A stretch of DNA of 5,891 nucleotides from Firmicutes bacterium UBA6132 (lineage in GTDB: Bacteria; Bacillota_A; Clostridia; Tissierellales; Sedimentibacteraceae), in assembly GCA_002435835.1 (NCBI GenBank), contig DIVM01000173.1, forward strand, positions 1-5,891, in the 5' to 3' direction. Below the pieces are notes generated by a model, which was not told where the DNA came from, did not search any database, and was given only the letters and a program-made list of their open reading frames with translations. Every line of letters starts with the position of its first letter. Position 1 is the stretch's first letter. The position numbers were made by a program, and so were the translations under genes. Below are positions 1-5,722 of the stretch, piece by piece.

Positions 1-127
1 AAACTTAACTTTAGACCTGGACACTTCTGACTAATAGAAATATAATTTAGGAAATCTTGAAGAATGTAGTTGGTAGGGAATAATAAAATTAAATTATAGT
101 TTGCTAAGTATTTATGAATATATGTTA

Positions 128-157
128 TTGGATTTGATAAATTCATTGTGATATACT
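128..157 (+). promoter_or_regulatory. Candidate sigma-A promoter for the importer operon
   Basis: TTGGAT at 128-133 is followed after 18 bases by TATACT at 152-157, which is preceded by TGA and so forms an extended -10. The elements match the housekeeping consensus reasonably well. In DNA this AT-rich such matches arise easily by chance, and a competing -10 lies at 230-235. Confidence 0.35.
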
Positions 158-229
158 AATTTTTATTGAAATAGTAATATACTGTAAACTTGAATGCTAT
201 ATATGACTCTTAAGTTTATGGTTCGTTCG

Positions 230-235
230 TATAAT
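230..235 (+). promoter_or_regulatory. Alternative -10 element (TATAAT)
   Basis: A perfect TATAAT lies about 145 bases before the first start codon. The region 15-19 bases upstream has no good TTGACA-like element (CTCTTA or CTTAAG at best). It would need an activator or be a weak promoter. It is an alternative to the candidate at 128-157. Confidence 0.3.
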
Positions 236-377
236 ATCTAATTTTCTAAAAAATGTACATCTTTTTATAAGCATTACAAATATAATAAATGAACATTATT
301 AAATTCAAACTAAAAAATTAAGAACTTGAGGAATATTAATATATTTTTAAATGAAATATTAAATTGGAGATGTAGTA

Positions 378-1370
378 ATGATTGAAATAGAAAATTTATG
401 TAAGTCATACCAGGACAACGATGTATTAAATAACATTTCATTACACATCCCAAGGGGAAGTATCTTTGGACTTGTAGGAAGAAGTGGTGCAGGGAAATCC
501 ACACTTTTACGTTGTATTAATGGATTGGAACAGTTTCAGAGTGGAAATCTTATAGTAGATGGCATAGCTGTACAAAATTTAGCAGGTAATAATATTCGTC
601 AGTTTAGGAAGGAAATCGGTGTTATATTCCAAAATTTTTCTTTGCTCCAACGCCTTTCAGTATATGACAATATTGCATTGCCTATGAGATGCTGGAAATA
701 TAGTAATAATGATATTGATAAAATTGTTAAGAATCTTTTGGAACTTGTAGATATTCCTGAAAAGATTTCTTCATATCCTCGTGAATTGTCAGGAGGTCAG
801 AAACAGCGTGTGGCAATTGCAAGAGCATTAACAATGAATCCAAAAATTTTATTGTGCGATGAAGCAACATCTGCTCTTGATCCAAAATCAGCACAGTCAG
901 TTACGACTTTGCTTAACAGAATTAACCAGGAGCTTGGAATAACCATTGTAGTTGTTACTCATCAAATGTCTGTGCTTCGTAGTTGTTGTGAGCAAATTGC
1001 TATTTTAGAGAACGGCAAAGTACAAGCAAGTGGTAAAGTAGAGGATATTTTTCTTGAACAACCACCTTCTTTAGTAAATTTAATCGGAGAAAAGTATACC
1101 CCTGTAGATAAAGAAGGTATAAATTTAAAATTAGTTTATGTAAATAAAGAATCAGGAGAGCATATTCTTACTAGAATGGCACGAGATCTTGATATTGATT
1201 TTTCAATTAATGGTTGTGAAATGGAGAAATATCGCAACGGTGTGATGGCTACAATTCATATTTCTGTGCAAGAACAAAATTTTGCTGATGTCAGTCAATA
1301 TCTAAAAAAACATAGGATTAGTTTTCAATTTCTTAAATCAGAAGACAACATTGCAGTGGAAGAGGTGTAG
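378..1370 (+). CDS. metN: MetN-family ABC importer ATPase with C-terminal NIL-like domain
   Basis: Cytoplasmic ATP-hydrolysing subunit of an ABC importer, acting as a dimer under the permease encoded next. The nucleotide-binding domain is complete: Walker A GRSGAGKST at residues 34-42, Q-loop Gln85, signature LSGGQ at 137-141, Walker B ILLCDE at 157-162, D-loop SALD at 165-168 and switch His195. A tail from about residue 249 to 319 matches the NIL (MetN C2) domain, which in E. coli MetN binds methionine and inhibits transport from inside. Here it is poorly conserved, so ligand identity is uncertain. The length of 330 aa is slightly below typical MetN. The ATG at 378 follows GGAGA (366-370) at 7 bases. 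The gene ends 2 bases before the permease start. Family assignment is firm; methionine as substrate is not. Confidence 0.93.
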   Translation: MIEIENLCKSYQDNDVLNNISLHIPRGSIFGLVGRSGAGKSTLLRCINGLEQFQSGNLIVDGIAVQNLAGNNIRQFRKEIGVIFQNFSLLQRLSVYDNIALPMRCWKYSNNDIDKIVKNLLELVDIPEKISSYPRELSGGQKQRVAIARALTMNPKILLCDEATSALDPKSAQSVTTLLNRINQELGITIVVVTHQMSVLRSCCEQIAILENGKVQASGKVEDIFLEQPPSLVNLIGEKYTPVDKEGINLKLVYVNKESGEHILTRMARDLDIDFSINGCEMEKYRNGVMATIHISVQEQNFADVSQYLKKHRISFQFLKSEDNIAVEEV

Positions 1371-1372
1371 AA

Positions 1373-2050
1373 ATGTTTAACAGTGAGTTTTGGATTACTT
1401 GGCAAAAGTATTTTGTAAAAATTATATTTCCAAATATCGGAGCGACAATTAGGTTGCTTGGTTGGGTTATGGTACTTTCTATTTTTGGGGGCTTTATAAT
1501 TGCAATTGCTCTGACTATGTTTAATCCACGTGGACTACGGCCTAATAAATCAATATATAATTTTATGACTTTTATTATAAATAGTATATGTTCTTTTCCA
1601 ATGATTATAATGATTGTGGCTATTTCACCAATAACTAAAATTGTAATGGGAACTGTTATTGGTGAAAAAGCAGCTATATTTCCACTTACAATTGCAGCAA
1701 CACCTTATATTGCTCAGACAATAGAAAATATTTTTATGGGAGTGGATAAGCAAATCATTGAGGCTGCCCGTTCATTTGGAGCATCTGATATGCAGATAAT
1801 TTTTAAAGTTATATTGAAAGAATCTGTACCTTCTCTTGTTTCCTCTCTTCTATTGAGTACAATTAGTTACCTTGGTGCAACCACTATTGCAGGAGCTGTT
1901 GGTGCAGGAGGGCTTGGTGCAGTTGCATTAAATTATGGGTATCAGAGCTTTAATAACATGGTATTGTATACATCTGTTGTAGTACTGTTCTTTATTGTTT
2001 TAGCAATTAGAGTGGTGGGCAACTGGATATATAAAAATTCACTAAAATAA
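1373..2050 (+). CDS. metI: MetI-family ABC transporter permease
   Basis: Integral membrane subunit of the same importer, 225 aa, close to the usual MetI length of about 217. Hydrophobic segments lie at about residues 24-50, 62-84, 100-120, 156-185 and 198-218, fitting the five-helix MetI fold. The EAA coupling motif is clear: EAARSFGAS at 130-138 followed by the IFKVILKESVPSL helix, which docks on the ATPase. The family block near 173-186 (AGAVGAGGLG) is nearly canonical, as are SFP at 74-76 and PLTIAATPYIAQ at 104-115. Its ribosome site (AGAGGTG, 1361-1367) lies inside the end of the ATPase gene, with only 2 bases between stop and ATG, so the two are probably translationally coupled. The binding-protein gene follows after 22 bases. 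Confidence 0.93.
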   Translation: MFNSEFWITWQKYFVKIIFPNIGATIRLLGWVMVLSIFGGFIIAIALTMFNPRGLRPNKSIYNFMTFIINSICSFPMIIMIVAISPITKIVMGTVIGEKAAIFPLTIAATPYIAQTIENIFMGVDKQIIEAARSFGASDMQIIFKVILKESVPSLVSSLLLSTISYLGATTIAGAVGAGGLGAVALNYGYQSFNNMVLYTSVVVLFFIVLAIRVVGNWIYKNSLK

Positions 2051-2072
2051 TAATATTAAAAGGAGAACAACA

Positions 2073-2936
2073 ATGTTAAAAAAAATTATTTCATTAACAC
2101 TTGCGTTAACAATGCTGTTTACGCTTGCGGCATGCTCAACTACAGCTAAAGAAACACCGGTTCAAGCTCCAGCTGAAAATACTGAGGAAAAAACTGAAAC
2201 ATCAAGTGAACCAATTAAAATTAAATTGGCTACAATTCCAAATATTGAGCCTCGTCTGCAAATAGCAAAAGAAATATTGAAAGAAATCAATGTAGAAGTA
2301 GAAATTGTCGTTTTTGATGGAAACTCAATGCCTGCAACGGCTCTTAAAGATGGAGATGTTGATGGTATTCTTGTAAATCATCTAAAGTGGATTAATACAT
2401 TCAATGCTGCAAATAACAGCAATCTTGTTATGGTAGAACCATACTACTATTATTCACCAATTCGTATGTATTCAAAAAAGTGGAAATCAATTGAGGAATT
2501 TCCAGATGGTGCAGTTATATCTGTTTCAAATGATCCAAGTAACTTAGAGATTGCTTTAAATATGCTTCAAAAAGAAGGACTAATAACTCTTGGTGAAAAA
2601 ACAGGTGATTTCTATACAGAAGTTGATATTGTAGACAATCCGAAAAATATTAAGCTTGTAATGTCAGAAACAATTAATGTTGCAAAGAGCATTGATGATG
2701 TTGATGCAGTAATATCTTTTGCATTCTATGCTGTTCGTGCAGGCGGCATAAAGGCTGAAGATTTCTTATCACAAAATGATACAGACAAAGAAGAATGTCC
2801 TGTAGGTATAGTTGTTCAAGATGGTGATCAAGATAAAGAATGGGCAAAATATCTTGCAGAGAATTTAGTTAAGGATAAGTGGACTGATAAGGCTGATGAA
2901 TTTTATCCTGCTGGTTGTTACCCTTATTATAAATAA
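2073..2936 (+). CDS. metQ: NlpA/MetQ-family substrate-binding lipoprotein, divergent binding site
   Basis: Membrane-anchored extracellular binding protein of the importer. Residues 1-20 form a lipoprotein signal peptide ending in the lipobox LAAC, with Cys21 as the lipidated residue; an acidic, Pro/Thr-rich linker runs to about residue 46. The rest follows the Lipoprotein_9 fold: VVFDGN at 79-84, GDVDG at 94-98, NDPSN at 153-157, LQKEGLI at 165-171 and DNPKN at 188-192. Aligned by eye to methionine-binding MetQ, His103 is kept, but the pocket Tyr becomes Trp106, the carboxylate-binding Arg (NxGRxL) becomes Ile160, and two Asn ligands become about Phe216 and Gly245. The mature part has two extra cysteines, Cys242 and Cys281. 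A strong ribosome site, AGGAG (2061-2065), lies 7 bases before the ATG. The family is certain; a non-methionine ligand is inferred. Confidence 0.93.
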   Translation: MLKKIISLTLALTMLFTLAACSTTAKETPVQAPAENTEEKTETSSEPIKIKLATIPNIEPRLQIAKEILKEINVEVEIVVFDGNSMPATALKDGDVDGILVNHLKWINTFNAANNSNLVMVEPYYYYSPIRMYSKKWKSIEEFPDGAVISVSNDPSNLEIALNMLQKEGLITLGEKTGDFYTEVDIVDNPKNIKLVMSETINVAKSIDDVDAVISFAFYAVRAGGIKAEDFLSQNDTDKEECPVGIVVQDGDQDKEWAKYLAENLVKDKWTDKADEFYPAGCYPYYK

Positions 2937-2941
2937 TTGTC

Positions 2942-3733
2942 ATGGAAATAAATGTAAATATGCATAATGCGCTCAAAAATCTAAACTCTGCTCTTGAAAT
3001 AAAAAGACAGGTGGTAGGTGTAAAGTTTTTATTAGATAAGGAATCTTTTGATTTAGCGAATGGAAAACAACCATACAATAAAATGCCATATTGTGTTATG
3101 GTAAAAAGTGCAATGGCAGATATTAAGTTGAAAGTTACTATAGATAATTTTTCATGCAGAGGTTCAAGAAATGTATTGGGACTTACAGAACCATTGGATT
3201 CATTTATTACTGGTGAGGCAGGTAAACAAATTGGATTATACTGTGATTTGAAAACCTCTCAGAATGCAGCTGCTAAATTAACAAGGGTTGAAAAGAAGTC
3301 ATATGGAATACAAATTATGCCACTTAAAGACTTTTGTGATGAACCTGATGTAGTTGTTATTGTCACTTCTCCATACAATATAATGCGTATTTTGCAAGGT
3401 AATGGCTATTATAATGGAGTTGTAAAGAATTGCAGTATCAGCGGAAATCAAGCACTTTGCAGTGAGCTTACAGCAGAACCTTTTGTCAATGGCGATATAA
3501 ACATTTCTATGCTTTGTTCTGGGACAAGATTTTGGTGTGGATGGGGTAACGATGAGATGGGAATAGGAATACCATATAAATACTTTAACGAAATAGTGAG
3601 TGGTATTATGAATACTTTAAATCCTACAGAGCCACTTTCTGACAAATTGCGTATTAAGGAAAAGTTTGAAGAAAATAATATTGAATTATCAGTGGATACT
3701 GATCGTTCATATTATTATACGTATAAAAAATAA
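2942..3733 (+). CDS. DUF169 family cysteine-rich cytoplasmic protein
   Basis: A 263-aa protein that I assign to DUF169 (COG2043), a family with no established function. Diagnostic stretches are VVGVKF at 24-29, the Cys51-to-Cys72 block ending SCRGSRNVLGL, VVVIVTSPYNIMRIL at 137-151, and CSGTRFWCGWGNDEMGIGIP at 192-211. It has eight cysteines (51, 72, 101, 132, 164, 173, 192, 199), several at what I recall as conserved family positions, which would suit metal, cofactor or thiol chemistry; that is inference. There is no signal peptide or membrane segment, so it is cytoplasmic. It starts 5 bases after the binding-protein stop and lacks a clear Shine-Dalgarno sequence, so coupling is likely; Met7 (2960) is an alternative start with no better site. 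It is the last operon gene before a terminator and probably senses, binds or processes the imported ligand. Confidence 0.85.
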   Translation: MEINVNMHNALKNLNSALEIKRQVVGVKFLLDKESFDLANGKQPYNKMPYCVMVKSAMADIKLKVTIDNFSCRGSRNVLGLTEPLDSFITGEAGKQIGLYCDLKTSQNAAAKLTRVEKKSYGIQIMPLKDFCDEPDVVVIVTSPYNIMRILQGNGYYNGVVKNCSISGNQALCSELTAEPFVNGDINISMLCSGTRFWCGWGNDEMGIGIPYKYFNEIVSGIMNTLNPTEPLSDKLRIKEKFEENNIELSVDTDRSYYYTYKK

Positions 3734-3755
3734 AGCAATAAAGCATTGTAAATTC

Positions 3756-3788
3756 AATACATCATGGTTAATACCGTGGTGTATTTTT
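3756..3788 (+). terminator. Rho-independent terminator of the importer/DUF169 operon
   Basis: A 13-bp stem (3756-3768 with 3773-3785, two G-U pairs, otherwise Watson-Crick) closes a TAAT loop and runs into TTTTT at 3784-3788. It begins 22 bases after the DUF169 stop, so it ends the four-gene operon. Its left-arm sequence AATACATCATG recurs in the terminator after rsgA. Confidence 0.9.
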
Positions 3789-3825
3789 ATGTTTAATTAT
3801 ATTTGCTGTATAAATAAAATTCTTG

Positions 3826-3834
3826 TGCTATAAT
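3826..3834 (+). promoter_or_regulatory. Extended -10 promoter for rsgA
   Basis: TGC followed directly by a perfect TATAAT (3829-3834) gives an extended -10, placing the RNA start near 3841, about 45 bases before the rsgA start. No strong -35 lies at 16-18 bases; TTGCTG (3803-3808) is 20 bases away. Lying just after a terminator and before a gene supports it as a real promoter. Confidence 0.65.
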
Positions 3835-3885
3835 ATGATTACATAGAAAATACATTTAATTACCTTTGTTAAAGGATGTGAAAAA

Positions 3886-4962
3886 TTGAAAGACAGATTA
3901 TTGAATTTAGGATTTAATGAAAGATTTATTCATGAAGCAACTCTTTATAAAGATCTTTTTTTAGGACGTGTAATAGCACAATACAGGGATTTGTACAGGA
4001 TTGCAACTGATACTTCTGAGGTATTAGCAGAAATATCTGGTAAGTTACGATATCAATCAGGTGAGTTGTCAGATTATCCTGCAGTTGGTGATTTTGTTAT
4101 GATTGATAGAAATGATGAAAAACATGGCAATTCAATAATTCATCATATATTGACAAGAAAAAGTGTTATTATAAGAAAAGCGGCAGGGACTGCGCATGAA
4201 GTTCAAGTTATAGCAGCAAATATTGATACAATTTTTATTTGTATGTCTTTAAATAATGATTTCAGTTTACGCAGGCTTGAAAGATATCTTGCAATTGCTT
4301 GGGATAGCGGAGCAACACCGGTAATAGTGCTTACAAAGTCTGACTTATGTGATGATTTGACAGAAAAACTTGATGAAATAAGTTGTGAAGCAATTGGTGT
4401 GGATGTTTTAACAACATCAAGTGTTACAGATGATGGATATAAATTGCTGTACAAGTATATTTCAGCAGGTAAGACAGTTGCATTTGTAGGGTCTTCAGGT
4501 GTTGGTAAATCTACATTAATAAATAAAATACTTGGTCAAGATATAAATGAAACTAGGGATATAAGAAAAGATGATAAAGGAAGACATGCGACAACTAGGC
4601 GAGAATTGTTTATTGTTCCAACAGGAGGAGCAGTAATTGATACACCTGGAATGCGTGAACTTGGAGTAGAAAATGTAAATTTATCAAAGACTTTTATTGA
4701 TATTGATGAACTTGCAGATAAATGTAAGTTCAACGACTGTAAACATGAAAATGAACCAGGTTGTGCTGTAAAAAAAGCAATTGATGAAGGGCTTATTACA
4801 GAGGAACGTCTTCTAAACTATAAAAAACTGAAAAAAGAAGCTAAGTATGATGGCCTTAATTCAAAACAAATTGAAAAAGAAAAAATTAATGAAATGTTTT
4901 CAGAATTTGGCGGTATAAAAAACGCAAGAGATTATGTAAAATCTAAAAATAAAAATAGATAA
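3886..4962 (+). CDS. rsgA: Ribosome small subunit-dependent GTPase A
   Basis: Circularly permuted GTPase (YjeQ/YloQ family) that binds 30S subunits and assists late 30S maturation, releasing on GTP hydrolysis. An N-terminal OB-fold region covers about residues 20-95. The G motifs come in permuted order: G4 TKSD at 150-153, G5 near TTSS at 176-179, G1 GSSGVGKST at 202-210, G2 with TT at 236-237, and G3 DTPG at 252-255. The zinc knuckle follows as Cys280-x4-Cys285-x-His287-x5-Cys293, then a Lys-rich C-terminal helix. At 358 aa it is slightly longer than the shortest Firmicute homologues, as in the stand-alone RsgA type. The start is TTG, placed by AAAGGA (3871-3876) 9 bases upstream; the next in-frame ATG is at residue 72, inside the OB region. 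It has its own promoter and is flanked by terminators, so it appears monocistronic. Confidence 0.95.
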   Translation: MKDRLLNLGFNERFIHEATLYKDLFLGRVIAQYRDLYRIATDTSEVLAEISGKLRYQSGELSDYPAVGDFVMIDRNDEKHGNSIIHHILTRKSVIIRKAAGTAHEVQVIAANIDTIFICMSLNNDFSLRRLERYLAIAWDSGATPVIVLTKSDLCDDLTEKLDEISCEAIGVDVLTTSSVTDDGYKLLYKYISAGKTVAFVGSSGVGKSTLINKILGQDINETRDIRKDDKGRHATTRRELFIVPTGGAVIDTPGMRELGVENVNLSKTFIDIDELADKCKFNDCKHENEPGCAVKKAIDEGLITEERLLNYKKLKKEAKYDGLNSKQIEKEKINEMFSEFGGIKNARDYVKSKNKNR

Positions 4963-4980
4963 ATATATTATTAATAATAA

Positions 4981-5016
4981 AAATACATCATGCACATTTG
5001 ACATGATGTATTTTTT
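4981..5016 (+). terminator. Rho-independent terminator after rsgA
   Basis: A perfect 12-bp stem (4981-4992 with 5002-5013) closes a 9-base loop and runs into a T tract at 5011-5016. It starts 18 bases after the rsgA stop. The left side is A-rich, so it could also terminate transcription from the opposite strand, though no gene facing it is seen in the window. Confidence 0.92.
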
Positions 5017-5044
5017 ATGTATTTTTATATTTTATCTGCCAATT

Positions 5045-5073
5045 ACTCATGAGTTCTGCCACGGGCAAGAACT
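5045..5073. repeat. Palindrome overlapping a GC-rich hairpin
   Basis: ACTCATGAGT (5045-5054) is a perfect 10-bp palindrome. It overlaps a 9-bp stem, AGTTCTGCC (5052-5060) with GGCAAGAACT (5064-5073), which has one bulged A and an ACG loop. No T tract follows, so it is not an intrinsic terminator. It lies between the rsgA terminator and the sigma promoter and is much richer in G+C than its surroundings. It could be an operator or part of a small RNA; its role is unknown. Confidence 0.5.
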
Positions 5074-5136
5074 GTAAGTATTGTAAATGTTACTCTGATT
5101 GATGTTAGAAAACTAATTAAATTCTTAACTACTTAC

Positions 5137-5163
5137 TAAAACTTTTTATGGTGCATGGACGTC
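5137..5163 (+). promoter_or_regulatory. ECF-type promoter, probably autoregulatory
   Basis: TAAAAC at 5137-5142 is separated by 17 bases (including a T-run) from CGTC at 5160-5163. This resembles the TGAAAC-N16/17-CGTC promoters of Bacillus ECF sigma factors such as SigV, SigM and SigX, with one -35 mismatch. RNA would start near 5170, about 54 bases before the sigma start. A TATAAA at 5164-5169 could give a weak housekeeping start, but no good -35 accompanies it. Confidence 0.7.
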
Positions 5164-5204
5164 TATAAAATGTAAAATAGTTAATATATGTATCTAATAA
5201 AAGA

Positions 5205-5213
5205 AAAGGAGGT
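5205..5213 (+). promoter_or_regulatory. Ribosome binding site fixing the sigma factor start
   Basis: AAAGGAGGT is a near-perfect anti-16S match. It lies inside the longer frame that begins at the ATG at 5188, and it precedes the in-frame ATG at 5224. The upstream ATG has no Shine-Dalgarno sequence. The spacing to 5224, about 10 bases, is slightly long but workable. Confidence 0.85.
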
Positions 5214-5223
5214 ATTAGTACCA

Positions 5224-5721
5224 ATGAGAAACAGTCGTTTGAAAAACCAAATAGCAGATTATGTTATTAGATATAAAGAAAATATTTATAGATTAGCCTT
5301 TAGTTATGTCAAAAATGTTGATGATGCTTTAGATATTGTTCAAGAATCTATATATAAAGCCATTTCATCAATGGATTCTCTAAAAAATCCTGATTACATA
5401 AAAACTTGGTTTTATAGGATTGTAGTAAATACTTCGCTGGATTTTCTGCGAAAAAAAAAGAAAGTGAATATAGTTGAAGAAGAAGTTTTGATCAATTTAG
5501 ATTCTGGAGTAGTTGATGAATATGAAAACTTTGACCTGCAATGTGCATTAGATAATCTGCCTGATAACTGCCGTACTATAATAATATTAAAGTATTTTGA
5601 GGACTTAAAGATAAACGAAATTGCAGAAATTCTTAATGAAAATACCAACACAATAAAAACTCGTTTATATAAGTCGCTTAAAATGTTACGTATTAATATG
5701 AATTATGATGAGGAGGTTTAA
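5224..5721 (+). CDS. sigV: ECF RNA polymerase sigma factor, SigV-like
   Basis: Extracytoplasmic-function sigma factor that directs RNA polymerase to envelope-stress promoters. From Met at 5224 it is 165 aa, the usual ECF size. Region 2 spans about residues 15-78, including YRLAFSYVKNVDDALDIVQE (22-41) and the promoter-melting/-10 part IKTWFYRIVVNTSLDFLRKKKK. Region 4 spans about 105-156, with LPDNCRTIIILKYFEDLKINEIAEIL and the recognition helix NTNTIKTRLYKSLKMLR. Both blocks are very like Bacillus subtilis SigV. A start at 5188 would add 12 residues but lacks a ribosome site. The anti-sigma gene follows after one base, and an ECF-type promoter lies upstream, fitting a positive feedback loop released when the anti-sigma factor is destroyed. 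Assignment to the SigV rather than another ECF group is likely but not proven. Confidence 0.92.
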   Translation: MRNSRLKNQIADYVIRYKENIYRLAFSYVKNVDDALDIVQESIYKAISSMDSLKNPDYIKTWFYRIVVNTSLDFLRKKKKVNIVEEEVLINLDSGVVDEYENFDLQCALDNLPDNCRTIIILKYFEDLKINEIAEILNENTNTIKTRLYKSLKMLRINMNYDEEV

Positions 5722-5722
5722 C

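Larger units (their letters stand above)
1..377. other. Gene-free AT-rich upstream region and operon leader
   Basis: No convincing coding sequence is seen on either strand: frames are short and stop-rich. The stretch is extremely AT-rich and holds possible -10 elements (152-157 and 230-235), a repeated ATATACT (151-157 and 177-183), and a 7-bp inverted repeat, TAAACTT at 185-191 against AAGTTTA at 212-218. I looked for the conserved cores of an S-box (SAM-I) riboswitch and a T-box leader, which often precede methionine genes in Firmicutes, and found neither. No intrinsic terminator for an upstream gene is visible. If transcription starts at either candidate promoter, the first gene has an untranslated leader of roughly 135-215 nt. 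Confidence 0.7.

Noticed and set aside
1..34. Possible last codons of an upstream gene (frame ending TAA at 32-34) or the edge of a mobile element
   Set aside because: About ten residues are too few to recognise, and no terminator or inverted repeat is visible to support either idea.
332..360. AATATT repeats and the ATATTAATAT palindrome just before the first gene
   Set aside because: Such short A/T palindromes are expected by chance in this very AT-rich stretch and do not form a convincing operator.
310..504. Reverse-strand open frame of 64 codons overlapping the start of the ATPase gene
   Set aside because: It overlaps a well-supported gene and its promoter side, shows no recognisable domain, and is a chance frame opposite coding DNA.
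2869..3078. Reverse-strand open frame across the lipoprotein/DUF169 junction
   Set aside because: It is antisense to two clear genes, has no family resemblance and no credible promoter.
5052..5073. Hairpin considered as a third intrinsic terminator
   Set aside because: The stem is followed by GTAAGTA rather than a T tract, and a strong terminator already ends rsgA upstream.
5412..5651. Reverse-strand open frame inside the sigma factor gene
   Set aside because: It mirrors the coding strand of a clear ECF sigma factor; its Phe/Ser-rich composition is that of antisense translation of Lys-rich DNA.
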